A DNA stretch of 64,000 bases from Hydrogenophaga sp. PBL-H3 (lineage in GTDB: Bacteria; Pseudomonadota; Gammaproteobacteria; Burkholderiales; Burkholderiaceae_C), in assembly GCF_010104355.1 (NCBI RefSeq), contig NZ_CP044972.1, positions 868,001 to 932,000 of the forward strand, written 5' to 3'. The stretch's first letter is position 1. Each line of letters opens with the position of its first letter. Below the pieces are notes generated by a model that made no database searches, was not told the DNA's origin, and saw nothing but the letters and a program-made list of their open reading frames with translations. The translations under genes were made by a program, and so were the position numbers. Positions 34,451 to 41,913 of the stretch are shown here, one piece after another.

Positions 34451-35230
34451 TCAGATCATCTTCTGGATCAGCGCGCCCTTGAACAACACCGGCCCGGTCG
34501 GGCCGCGTTCGCTTGGAACACCGCCCTTGGGTTCCAGGCTGATGGCCAGTGCCGGCACTTCGCGCACGTCACCCGCGCCAGCCGTGAGCTGCAGCAGGCG
34601 TTCCTGACTCAGCACGCCCAGAGAGCGCGGACCGCCCGAAGGCGGCAGGGCCCAGAGCTGCAGCGACTTGTCGCTGGCTTCCTGGAAGCCGCCCACGCGT
34701 TGAAGCGTGAGCTTGCCGTTCTTCGGGTCGAAGGTCACCAGCATCGAGGCGCTGGCCTGGTCATCGTTGAGCACCGCCACGTATTCGATCTGCGGTGTGG
34801 CCGAGAGCCTGGCCTGCAGTTCGTTGATCTGCGCGCCCAGGTTGTCGCGCAGGCCCACGGCGGTGACGAGTGCGAACACGGTGGCGAGCGCACCGGCAGC
34901 GGTGGCGCCGCGCCACAGCGCCAGGCTGCGCAGCCAGCCGCTGGCCAGCGGTTTGGCCGCTGGGCTGCGGGCGGCGGCCATGGCCTGCTGCTGGTTGTCG
35001 CCCTGCACCAGGTTTTCAATGCGTGTCCACACGGCGGGCGCCGGCTGCTGCGGGGTCTGCAGTTCGTTCATGCTAGCCACGCGGCTTTGCCACACCAACG
35101 CGGCGGCGCGCACCGGGGCTTGTTCACGCGCCATGGCTTCAAAGCGGCGGCGGGCGCCACCGCGCAAGGTGCCCAGCGCGTGCGCAGCGGCGAGTTTGTC
35201 GAGCAGTTCGGGGTGTTGGATGAGGTTCAC
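34451..35230 (-). CDS. RskA-type membrane-anchored anti-sigma factor
   Basis: This 259-residue protein has a cytosolic N-terminal anti-sigma domain (about residues 1-80, without the HxxxCxxC zinc motif), one membrane helix (about 105-126) and a periplasmic RskA-like domain. The latter carries the VAVLNDDQASASMLVTFDPK-type core and ends with FKGALIQKMI. It sits 9 bases after the ECF sigma gene on the same strand and presumably sequesters that sigma factor. A related protein lacking the anti-sigma domain is encoded at 44821-45333. The signal that releases the sigma factor is unknown. Confidence 0.85.
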   Translation of the reverse strand: MNLIQHPELLDKLAAAHALGTLRGGARRRFEAMAREQAPVRAAALVWQSRVASMNELQTPQQPAPAVWTRIENLVQGDNQQQAMAAARSPAAKPLASGWLRSLALWRGATAAGALATVFALVTAVGLRDNLGAQINELQARLSATPQIEYVAVLNDDQASASMLVTFDPKNGKLTLQRVGGFQEASDKSLQLWALPPSGGPRSLGVLSQERLLQLTAGAGDVREVPALAISLEPKGGVPSERGPTGPVLFKGALIQKMI

Positions 35231-35239
35231 GTTGTGTCC

Positions 35240-35812
35240 TCAGGCGAAGCGCGCCATGCAGGTGCGCAGCTGGTCCAGCCCGCGGCGGATCCAGGTCTTC
35301 ACGGTGCCCAGGGGCAGGCTGAGTTGCTCGGACAGTTCGCTGTGGCTGAGGTCGCGCAGGTAGGCCAGGCTCACCACCTCGCGCTGGCGGTTCTCCAGCT
35401 TGGCCAGGCACTGGTGCAGCGCCCAGGCCTGTTGGCTGGCCAGGGTGGTGTCCATCGGGTTGGGCGAATCGCCCTCCAGGGTGTCGGACATTGCGTCGTC
35501 GATCTCGTCGGTGAGGTGGGTGCGATCGGCGGTGCGCCGGCGCAGGTAGTCCAGTGAGCGGCTGCGCACGATCAGGCCGAGCCACGCCATGGGCGGGCTG
35601 AGCGAGGCGCGGTAGTCGCCCGCGCAGCGCCAGATGTGCAGAAAGGTTTCCTGCAACGCGTCTTCGGCCCACTCGCTCTTGCCGACCACGCGCATGGCCA
35701 GGCCATACAGCTTGGAGGAGGTCGTGTCGTAGAGGGCCTTGAGGGCAGCCTCGTCGCGCTGGGCCACGCGGTCGAGCAAGGCCATGAGAAGTTCGTCGGG
35801 TTGTGCGCTCAT
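35240..35812 (-). CDS. ECF sigma factor
   Basis: This 190-residue protein is an extracytoplasmic-function RNA polymerase sigma factor. Region 2 is visible as DALQETFLHIWRCAGDYRAS followed by WLGLIVRSRSLDYLRRR, and region 4 as LENRQREVVSLAYLRDLSH with the helix-turn-helix SLPLGTVKTWIRRGLDQL. The in-frame methionine at 35884 would add 24 residues, but 35812 begins at the family N-terminus. It lies downstream of a cupredoxin, an exported truncated hemoglobin and a DUF3034 protein and upstream of its anti-sigma factor, so it probably controls this operon. Confidence 0.88.
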   Translation of the reverse strand: MSAQPDELLMALLDRVAQRDEAALKALYDTTSSKLYGLAMRVVGKSEWAEDALQETFLHIWRCAGDYRASLSPPMAWLGLIVRSRSLDYLRRRTADRTHLTDEIDDAMSDTLEGDSPNPMDTTLASQQAWALHQCLAKLENRQREVVSLAYLRDLSHSELSEQLSLPLGTVKTWIRRGLDQLRTCMARFA

Positions 35813-35880
35813 GCGGGCATTGTGGGGCACCGGCTTGACCCATGCCCACACCGGGGCATGGAAGAAAGCAGGCAGTGCGT

Positions 35881-36540
35881 TCATGGCCGGCGCCGGCGGG
35901 GCTGCACCTGCGTGGGAAGGCTCAAAGCGGTCACGGGCGTGATGTTGACCGCGACCGGCGTGACTTCCAGGAGCTGGTCGGCGTGCACCACGCGCACCTT
36001 GGCGGCCCCTTCGGGCAGTCCCTGCATCGTGGCCGTGCCGTTGGCATCGGTCACCACCGTCCAGGGGGAATCGGCCACGAAGATGAAGCCACGCATCGAG
36101 CCGTGCAGGTGGCAGCCCAGTTGCACGGCGCCGGCCTTGTCGAGGGTCACCTCGGCGCTGGCCGGGCTCTTGCCTTCGGCCCTGCCGTCCAGGCGCAGCT
36201 CGAAGCCCGGCTGGGTGCCCGGGTTGAGGGAAGCCAGGCCCGCCGGCACGCCGCGCACATGGTGTTCCCAGGTGTCGAGGTTGGTGAAGGTCACCCGTGA
36301 GCCCACGGGCAACACGCTGGTGGCGGGCACGAACTGCATCTTCTGCTGGCTGATGACGGCCGAGACCGGCGTGGGCTCCGCCGGCTTGGCCCCCGAGGCG
36401 GGCTCGATGACCACCACCGCGTCGGCCAGGGGCTTGCCGTCGCGCCCGAGCACGGTCACCTGAACCGTGGCGGCCTGTGCGGCCAGCGGCAGCAGGGTGG
36501 CTGCTGCCATCAGCCAGGCCGATGTGTTCGTGCGTTTCAT
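35881..36540 (-). CDS. Exported cupredoxin-like protein (methylamine-utilization type)
   Basis: This 219-residue protein starts with a signal peptide (residues 1-23, ending in AQA). Its core resembles the cupredoxin-type proteins annotated as methylamine utilization proteins. Candidate type-1 copper ligands are His93 or His94 (WEHHVRG), Cys143, His146 and Met149 (GCHLHGSM). A carboxypeptidase-regulatory-like beta segment (VLGRDGKPLADAVV) precedes it and another follows. No other methylamine genes are in the window, so the label reflects homologue naming only. It is probably a periplasmic electron carrier or copper protein in the sigma-factor operon. Confidence 0.78.
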   Translation of the reverse strand: MKRTNTSAWLMAAATLLPLAAQAATVQVTVLGRDGKPLADAVVVIEPASGAKPAEPTPVSAVISQQKMQFVPATSVLPVGSRVTFTNLDTWEHHVRGVPAGLASLNPGTQPGFELRLDGRAEGKSPASAEVTLDKAGAVQLGCHLHGSMRGFIFVADSPWTVVTDANGTATMQGLPEGAAKVRVVHADQLLEVTPVAVNITPVTALSLPTQVQPRRRRP

Positions 36541-36560
36541 GGTTGTGCCTGGACGCAGGT

Positions 36561-37043
36561 TCAGCGAACCGTGATCACGTCGCGGTTCATCGGGGCCAGC
36601 AGCGCGAGCATCTGGTTCTGGCGGTTGAACGCAATGCCACGCGCGTTCATGCTTTGCTGCAGCACTTCCACCAGGGCGTTGAAATGGCCCTTGTTGATGT
36701 CCATGCTGGCGTGTGCGGCCTTCATGTCCGGACCCTTGTAGACGCAGGGGCCGCCCGAGAGCTGACAGAGCTGATCGCCCAGCGACTTCGACAGGTTGGC
36801 CAGGTTGGTGTCCTTGAACTGGTTGCCGATGCGCGGGTCGGCCTTGAGGCGAACCACGAAATCGTCCATGAGGCTGCGGATGCCGGCTTCTTCACCGAAC
36901 GCCTGGTACAAGCCTGCGGCGGGCGCCATGGGGTAAGCGCTTGCGGCCGATGGCGCGGCTGCGGGCTGCATGGACTGGGCGAACGCGGCGCCGCTGGCCA
37001 GGGCCAGCAGGGTGAGGGCGGTGGTGGTGATGAGGTGTTTCAT
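36561..37043 (-). CDS. Exported group 1 truncated hemoglobin
   Basis: This 160-residue protein has a cleavable signal peptide (residues 1-22, ALASGAAFAQ) and a group 1 truncated hemoglobin domain. Family features are the glycine-rich QLSGGPCVYKGPDMKAAHASM segment, where His111 is the likely proximal heme ligand, and INKGHFNALVEVL. Truncated hemoglobins are usually cytosolic, so a periplasmic form is notable. It could bind oxygen, nitric oxide or act in heme or redox sensing. It is the second gene of the operon ending in the sigma/anti-sigma pair. Confidence 0.8.
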   Translation of the reverse strand: MKHLITTTALTLLALASGAAFAQSMQPAAAPSAASAYPMAPAAGLYQAFGEEAGIRSLMDDFVVRLKADPRIGNQFKDTNLANLSKSLGDQLCQLSGGPCVYKGPDMKAAHASMDINKGHFNALVEVLQQSMNARGIAFNRQNQMLALLAPMNRDVITVR

Positions 37044-37066
37044 GTTGAGGCTCGAAGGTGAAGAGT

Positions 37067-38014
37067 TCAGAACGCGATCTGGGCCGAGACGTACACGCCG
37101 GTCTGTTTGCGGCCGCCGGTGGTGGCGGGCACGATGCGGCCCAGGTCCACATAGGCTGCGGTGAGTGAGACGTTCTTGCTCGGCGCGTAGGCGATGAAGA
37201 TGTCCTTCCAGTCGTCGGCGCGCAGGCCATCGCCCAGGCCAGCGGCCTGGCCGGCGCGCTGCAGCTTGTTGGGCATGGCGCGGTATTCAACGCCCACGGC
37301 CAGCTTGCTGTTGATCAGGTACGCCACCGAGATCTCGGGCTGCAGTTCGTAGCTGTTGTCGGCACCGCCCAGCGTGGCGCCGAAGCCCAGCAGGCCGCCC
37401 TGGTTGGCCTTGGTGGCGCGCAGCGTGCCATTGACCAGGATGCCTTGCGCGAGGAACAGCTTGGTGGCGCTGACGTACACGTCGGCGCCGCTGCGTTTGG
37501 CACCCAGCGCATTGAGCGTGCCGTCCAGGCCCGAGGACTGCAGGCGTTTGAACTGCACACCCACGGCGATCTGCGGCATCAGGCTGTCGCTGTCGAGCAC
37601 GGCGTCGCCGGCCACGCGCACCTTGGCGCCCACGATGTCCTGCTTCAGGTGCAGGCCCGGCAGACCCAGCAGGGTGCCGGTGACGCCGGTGTTGAAGTCC
37701 TGCCGACCCAGCGAGAGTTCGACGCGGTCGTGGATGCCCACCGCCACGCCATAGGCGGTCAGGCCGTAATCCTTCGTCACGGCGCGGCTGAGGTAGGCCG
37801 ACACACCCACCTCGCCTTCGGTGGCCTGGCTGCCGATCACGGCCCAGGGCGAAATGCCGCCACCGGCCGCGCCTTCGACGCTGCTCACGCCGCCGGTGAG
37901 CAGCAGCTTGCCGGTGTCGGCGTGCACGGGGTTGGCGGTCAGCAGCGCGGCGGCTGCGGCCAGGGGCAGCAGGCGCGCGGCCTGGCTGGCAAAGAGGGTG
38001 TTCAAGTTGGGCAT
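37067..38014 (-). CDS. DUF3034 outer-membrane-like protein
   Basis: This 315-residue protein has a signal peptide (residues 1-33, ending VHA) and beta-strand-rich repeats ending in SAQIAF. An aromatic C-terminus is typical of outer-membrane beta-barrels. The central segments match DUF3034, a family without known function. It is the first gene of the operon with the truncated hemoglobin, cupredoxin and ECF sigma factor. The frame is open further upstream, but the start at 38014 gives a proper signal peptide. Transport or sensing across the outer membrane is a guess. Confidence 0.78.
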   Translation of the reverse strand: MPNLNTLFASQAARLLPLAAAAALLTANPVHADTGKLLLTGGVSSVEGAAGGGISPWAVIGSQATEGEVGVSAYLSRAVTKDYGLTAYGVAVGIHDRVELSLGRQDFNTGVTGTLLGLPGLHLKQDIVGAKVRVAGDAVLDSDSLMPQIAVGVQFKRLQSSGLDGTLNALGAKRSGADVYVSATKLFLAQGILVNGTLRATKANQGGLLGFGATLGGADNSYELQPEISVAYLINSKLAVGVEYRAMPNKLQRAGQAAGLGDGLRADDWKDIFIAYAPSKNVSLTAAYVDLGRIVPATTGGRKQTGVYVSAQIAF

Positions 38015-38098
38015 GTTGAATGGGCCGTGGGTTGTTGACGGGAGCCCTGGTGAGGGGCGGTGTTGCCTGACCCACTGGATACGCAGCACCTCATCAAC

Positions 38099-38148
38099 TG
38101 GATTCAACCGGCCGTGACCCGGCGCCGTCAAAGGGCTTTGTGAATCCA
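38099..38148. promoter_or_regulatory. Inverted tggattca pair in the divergent promoter region
   Basis: Between the divergent DUF3034 and ferritin-like genes, tggattca (38099-38106) and its perfect inverse tgaatcca (38141-38148) are 34 bases apart. They may be the -35 elements or operators of the two promoters, possibly read by the ECF sigma factor of the operon. On the plus strand a ccgtcaa follows about 20 bases on. The assignment is tentative. Confidence 0.35.
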
Positions 38149-38240
38149 TGGGTGGTGCGGGCCGCGTATTCAGCGTGACGGTTGTCACAAGGCCTGGTGC
38201 CGATGAACAGCCGATCACTCCACCCCAACCAGGACTCCCC

Positions 38241-38840
38241 ATGAACACCACCCAGACCCCCGACTCCCTGATCTCCCCCGCCTCGCGCCGCGGCTTCATG
38301 CGCAGTGGAGGCGTGCTCTCCGCTGCCGCCGTGGCGCTGCTGGCCGGCAATGACGTGCTGGCCGCCTCACACGCCCAGAAGATGGACATGTCCAAGGACG
38401 TGGGCATCTTGAACGTGGCGCTCACGCTGGAGCACGAAGCCATCAACGCTTACCAGCTCGGTGCCGGCAGTGGACTGCTGCAAAAGCCGGTGCTTGATGT
38501 GGCGGTGCAGTTCCAGGGCCACCACAAGACCCACCGCGACGCGCTGATCGCCACCATCCAGAAGCTCGGCGGCAAGCCTGTGGCCGAGATGAAGCTGGAG
38601 GACTACGCCAAGTCGCTCAACGCCGCTTCGCTCAAGAGCCAGGCCGATGTGCTGGACCTCGCCGCCCGCCTGGAGCTGGGCGCCACCAACGCCTACCTGA
38701 GCGTGATTCCTGCTCTGGGTGACCGCGAGCTGGCCAAGGTGGCCGCCCGCCTGGCCGCAGACGAAACCATGCACTACACCGTGCTCGCCAGCGCCCTGGG
38801 CCGTCCCCTGCCCCCCGGCGCCCTCTCGTTCGGCGCCTGA
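38241..38840 (+). CDS. Tat-like exported ferritin-like protein
   Basis: This 199-residue protein has a twin-arginine-type signal (SRRGFMRSGG, residues 15-24) and a four-helix ferritin-like domain. Helix motifs are LEHEAINAYQLGAGSG, FQGHHKTHRDALIATI, LELGATNAYLSVIPAL and ADETMHYTVL. The ExxH-type residues are compatible with a diiron site. It is transcribed divergently from the DUF3034/hemoglobin/sigma operon and shares its promoter region. A periplasmic iron or peroxide-handling role is likely but unproven. Confidence 0.82.
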   Translation: MNTTQTPDSLISPASRRGFMRSGGVLSAAAVALLAGNDVLAASHAQKMDMSKDVGILNVALTLEHEAINAYQLGAGSGLLQKPVLDVAVQFQGHHKTHRDALIATIQKLGGKPVAEMKLEDYAKSLNAASLKSQADVLDLAARLELGATNAYLSVIPALGDRELAKVAARLAADETMHYTVLASALGRPLPPGALSFGA

Positions 38841-38853
38841 ACCGAAAGCCGAT

Positions 38854-38874
38854 CGCCCTGAGCTTGTCGAAGGG
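38854..38874. repeat. Single copy of the ctgagc-tgtcgaag repeat
   Basis: The sequence cgccctgagcttgtcgaaggg lies between the ferritin-like gene and the histone-deacetylase-like gene. It is one arm of the inverted repeat found inside valS at 23894-23953. Confidence 0.8.
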
Positions 38875-38885
38875 TTGGCGCCTGA

Positions 38886-39947
38886 TCAGAGCGACCGCTG
38901 GAAGCCCTCGAGCAGGTTCACCGCGTTGGTGCCCACGGCGTCCACCGCGTAGCCACCTTCAAACGTGAACACGGTGGGCAGCCCGGCACCGGCCAGGGCC
39001 TCACCCACGGCGAAGTAGTCGGCGCTTTGCAAGGTGAAGCCCGAGATCGGGTCGCCCTCAAACGTGTCCAGCCCCATGGGCACCACCAGGGCCGTGGCAC
39101 CAAAGCGCTGGACCGCTTGCAGGGCGATGGTCAGCGACTCGCGCCAGGTGTCAAAGCCGGTGCCGCGCGGCAGCGGCAGGTTCAGGTTGAAGCCCTCGCC
39201 CGCACCCGCACCGCGCTCGTCGGCATGGCCCAGGAAAAACGGGTACTCGGTCGCCGGGTCACCGTGGATGGAGACCGTGAACACGTCGGCGCGCTCGTAA
39301 AAGATGGTCTGCGTGCCGTTGCCGTGGTGGTAGTCCACGTCGAGCACCGCCACCTTCGAGTGGCCCGCATCGCGCAGCGCCTGTGCGGCAATCGCTGCGT
39401 TGTTCAGAAAGCAGTAACCCCCCAGAAAGTCGGGGCCCGCGTGGTGGCCCGGCGGGCGCGAGAGCGCGAACGCGCTGCGCGCACCCGCTGCCACGTCCCC
39501 TGCCGCCGCCAGCGCGCAGGCAGCGCCACCGCGCGCCGCCGCCCAGGTGCCCACCGTGAGCGGTGAACCCGAATCGAAGCTGAAGAGGCCGAGGCGCGCT
39601 GCAAAGTTGGTGGGCAGCACATCGTTGCGAAAGCCATGGCGGTTGGGCAGCGGCCACACCGAGGGCAGGGCATCGCGCTCTGCATTGGCCGGGTCCATGG
39701 CGACCCACTCGGCCCAGGCGCCGCGCAAGAAGTCCACATACCGTGCGCTGTGCACCCGGCCAATCGCCGCATCCAGTGCGGCCTCATCCACCTCGGGCGT
39801 CTGCAGCGCGCCCAGCGGGCGCCGCTGCAGCTCGGCCAACACAAAGTCCAGCCGCGCGGGCACCTCGTGGCAGGGCACCATGCGGCCGCGAAACATCTCT
39901 TGCTGGCCGGCGTGGGCGGCATGGTGGGGGTTGTGGAAGGTTTTCAT
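38886..39947 (-). CDS. Histone deacetylase / acetylpolyamine amidohydrolase-family enzyme
   Basis: This 353-residue protein belongs to the arginase-like deacetylase superfamily. The zinc site and catalysis are visible in ALSRPPGHHAGPDFLGGYCF (catalytic His pair) and AVLDVDYHHGNGTQTIF (Asp and His zinc ligands). A third conserved region is VVPMGLDTFEGDP. In bacteria this branch usually removes acetyl groups from polyamines or related small molecules. It is separate from the ferritin-like gene, which it faces. Confidence 0.93.
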   Translation of the reverse strand: MKTFHNPHHAAHAGQQEMFRGRMVPCHEVPARLDFVLAELQRRPLGALQTPEVDEAALDAAIGRVHSARYVDFLRGAWAEWVAMDPANAERDALPSVWPLPNRHGFRNDVLPTNFAARLGLFSFDSGSPLTVGTWAAARGGAACALAAAGDVAAGARSAFALSRPPGHHAGPDFLGGYCFLNNAAIAAQALRDAGHSKVAVLDVDYHHGNGTQTIFYERADVFTVSIHGDPATEYPFFLGHADERGAGAGEGFNLNLPLPRGTGFDTWRESLTIALQAVQRFGATALVVPMGLDTFEGDPISGFTLQSADYFAVGEALAGAGLPTVFTFEGGYAVDAVGTNAVNLLEGFQRSL

Positions 39948-39980
39948 GGATGTGCAGTTCGGAACGGGGCAGTTCGGGTT

Positions 39981-40235
39981 TCAGTAGTGGTACCGAAGCT
40001 GGGCAATCAACAGTGAACCCCCTTCGACCTTGTAGACCATGCGGTGCTCGTCGTTGATGCGCCGCGACCAGAAGCCCGACAGGGCATGTTTGAGCGGCTC
40101 CGGTTTCCCCACGCCGGCGAACGGATCGCGCTTGACTTCGGCGATCAGCTTGTTGATCCGATCCACCATCTTTCGGTCTTGCTTCTGCCAGTACACGTAG
40201 TCTTCCCAGGCTTCGTCGGCAAAGACCAGCTTCAC
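39981..40235 (-). CDS. yoeB: YoeB/Txe-family toxin (ribosome-dependent mRNA interferase)
   Basis: This 84-residue protein matches YoeB. Family segments are FADEAWEDYVYWQKQDRKM, LIAEVKRDPFAGVGKPEPLK and SRRINDEHRMVYKVE, and the catalytic Glu/Arg/His/Tyr cluster of this family lies in those parts. YoeB cleaves mRNA on the ribosome and is neutralised by YefM. The start is a GTG at 40235 whose first bases overlap the antitoxin stop by 4, typical of this operon. The C-terminal LRYHY is intact. Confidence 0.93.
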   Translation of the reverse strand: MKLVFADEAWEDYVYWQKQDRKMVDRINKLIAEVKRDPFAGVGKPEPLKHALSGFWSRRINDEHRMVYKVEGGSLLIAQLRYHY

Positions 40236-40483
40236 GGCGCGAGCTTTCTTTCCACACCCTTGCCGGCGGACAACTGCGCCACTGCGGAGAGCAGTCGTTT
40301 GGCATTCGTCGGGTTGCGCAAAAGGTAGGCGGTTTCTTCCAGAGCTTGGTAGTCTTCGAGCGAGAGCATCACCACCGACTGTTCGCCATTGCGCGTGATG
40401 ATCAGTGCTTCGTGGTCGTTGCACACGCGGTCCATGGTGCGGGCCAGGTTGGCGCGGGCAGATGAGTAAGTGATGGCATCCAT
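40232..40483 (-). CDS. yefM: YefM/Phd-family antitoxin
   Basis: This 83-residue protein is the antitoxin of the YoeB pair. The N-terminal dimerisation and DNA-binding part shows SSARANLARTMDRVCND and RNGEQSVVMLSLEDYQALEE. The C-terminal tail (LLSAVAQLSAGKGVERKLAP) would wrap around the toxin. It precedes yoeB with a 4-base overlap, and a ttggagatcatc ribosome-binding site lies before the ATG. It is expected to repress its own promoter at the TGTACA-type operator just upstream. Confidence 0.93.
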   Translation of the reverse strand: MDAITYSSARANLARTMDRVCNDHEALIITRNGEQSVVMLSLEDYQALEETAYLLRNPTNAKRLLSAVAQLSAGKGVERKLAP

Positions 40484-40497
40484 GATGATCTCCAATA

Positions 40498-40515
40498 AGT
40501 ACGTTTTATTGTACA
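40498..40515. promoter_or_regulatory. YefM-type operator and promoter of the toxin-antitoxin operon
   Basis: TGTACA (40510-40515) and the related AGTACG (40498-40503) are centred 12 bases apart, the spacing of the long and short repeats in the E. coli yefM operator. On the minus strand a -10-like TACAAT overlaps the TGTACA site. The antitoxin start codon is about 15 bases away. Confidence 0.65.
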
Positions 40516-40566
40516 ACTCGGTCTCCCGAAAGCGCTCAACGTCCACTTTGTTCCAGATCAGCCGCC

Positions 40567-40974
40567 ATGCCCCTCCTGCCCCTGCGACTCTCCCCCGGCA
40601 CCGACCTTCGGCGCGCTCTGGAAGCACTCCCGGGCAGCCATGGCACGGACTCCGCTTTTGTGGTGGCCGGCATCGGCAGCCTGGTGCAGGTCGGCCTGCG
40701 GTACGCAGACGCAACCGAAACCACCTTGCTTGCCGGGCCGCTGGAGATGTTGAGTTTGTCCGGGAGTCTGGGTGCGGCGGGCGCGCACCTGCACGTGTCG
40801 GTGTCCGATGCATCGGGCCGCGTGTTCGGTGGGCATCTGGGCCTGGGCAGCACGGTGAGGACCACGGCGGAGGTCTTGCTGGCGTTGTTGCCGCCAGGCA
40901 CGCTAACTCGGGAGCACGACGCGGCAACCGGGTTCAACGAACTGGTGGTCCGGTCCGGACGGGGAATGCCATGA
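40567..40974 (+). CDS. PPC (DUF296) domain protein
   Basis: This 135-residue protein matches the PPC/DUF296 fold, seen in plants fused to AT-hooks and in bacteria as a stand-alone trimeric protein. Family segments are LSPGTDLRRALEALPGSHGT, AFVVAGIGSLVQVGLRYAD and LSGSLGAAGAHLHVSVSDASG, with the conserved histidine of AHLHVS. The role in bacteria is unknown. Its stop overlaps the GNAT start by 4 bases, so they are coupled. Confidence 0.88.
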   Translation: MPLLPLRLSPGTDLRRALEALPGSHGTDSAFVVAGIGSLVQVGLRYADATETTLLAGPLEMLSLSGSLGAAGAHLHVSVSDASGRVFGGHLGLGSTVRTTAEVLLALLPPGTLTREHDAATGFNELVVRSGRGMP

Positions 40975-41456
40975 ACATCCACGCGGGCTATCTCCCCGGC
41001 TGCATCGGTCGTGTAGTGGAGATACATGCAAGCTTCTACGCCCGCACCGTGGGTTTCGGCGCACCGTTCGAGGCCAAGGTGGCCACCGAGTTGTCCGAGT
41101 TCTGCCTGCGCTTCGATCCCGAACGCGATGGCCTCTGGCTCGCGCAAGACACTGCGGGCATTCAAGGCTCGGTGGTGATCGATGGCTCGCACCACGGGGA
41201 GGCGGGCGCACACCTGCGCTGGTTCATCACCTCGGATGCGTCGCGCGGCCAGGGCCTGGGCGCCCAGCTGCTCGGCGCCGCCATGGACTTCTGCCGCGCA
41301 CGCGGTCACCGCAAGGTGTACCTGTGGACCTTCGACGAACTGCACGCGGCGCGTCACCTGTATGAGAAGCACGGCTTTGTACTGGCGCGCACGCAGCGGG
41401 GATCGCAGTGGGGCAAGGAAGTCAACGAGCAGCTTTTCATACTTGAAAGGCCATGA
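40971..41456 (+). CDS. GNAT-family N-acetyltransferase
   Basis: This 161-residue protein has a GNAT fold. The acetyl-CoA binding motif A is visible as TSDASRGQGLGAQLLGAAMD, with the pyrophosphate loop SRGQGLG. The C-terminal AARHLYEKHGFVLART is motif B. The N-terminus (HAGYLPGCIGRVVEIHASFYAR) resembles acetyltransferases sometimes fused to MarR regulators, but no such domain is present. The substrate is unknown. Confidence 0.9.
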   Translation: MNIHAGYLPGCIGRVVEIHASFYARTVGFGAPFEAKVATELSEFCLRFDPERDGLWLAQDTAGIQGSVVIDGSHHGEAGAHLRWFITSDASRGQGLGAQLLGAAMDFCRARGHRKVYLWTFDELHAARHLYEKHGFVLARTQRGSQWGKEVNEQLFILERP

Positions 41457-41502
41457 TCCCCGTCCCCAACGCCTGCGCAGCGCGGGGAGCATTCGATACG
41501 TC

Positions 41503-41904
41503 AAACCCAACCCCACGAAAACCGCCCTGCTCATCATCGATGTTCAACAAGGCCTGTGCGAAGGCGAGGGTCTGGCATTCGAGTCCGACGCTGTGATCGT
41601 GCGCAAGACCACGCCGGACGCCTTTCAGGGCACCGACCTTGACGCGCTGCTCAATGCGCACGGCGTGACCAGGCTGATCGTCTGCGGCATGCGCAGCGAG
41701 TTTTGTGTCGACACCACCACCCGCCGTGCGCTCGCACTGGGCTACCCGGTGACGCTGGTGGCCGATGCCCACACCTCGGCTGGAAACGCCGTGCTCACGT
41801 CGCGCCAGGTGATCGATCACCACAACGCGACGTTGACGAACGTCTCCAGCTTCGGGCCACGCGTGCTGGCCATGGCCAGCGCCGATGTGCAGCGCGGCGC
41901 CTGA
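41503..41904 (+). pseudogene. Decayed isochorismatase-family cysteine hydrolase (internal deletion, no clear start)
   Basis: The encoded segment of about 133 residues matches isochorismatase-like hydrolases: TALLIIDVQQGLCEGEG at the start and MRSEFCVDTTTRRALALGYPV at the end. Between AFES and DAVIVRKTTPDAF roughly 50 residues of the usual fold are missing in frame. The Asp, Lys and Cys triad of the family is nonetheless present (IIDVQ, VRKTT, EFCVD). No ATG or GTG lies in frame between the GNAT stop and the domain; only CTG at 41473 or TTG at 41443 would do. It is therefore called a probable pseudogene, though a shortened expressed protein cannot be excluded. Confidence 0.6.
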
Positions 41905-41913
41905 GGCGCCAGC

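Noticed and set aside
35881..36540. A methylamine oxidation pathway
   Set aside because: Only one protein resembles those named methylamine utilization proteins. No methylamine dehydrogenase or amicyanin gene cluster is present, so the pathway is not claimed.
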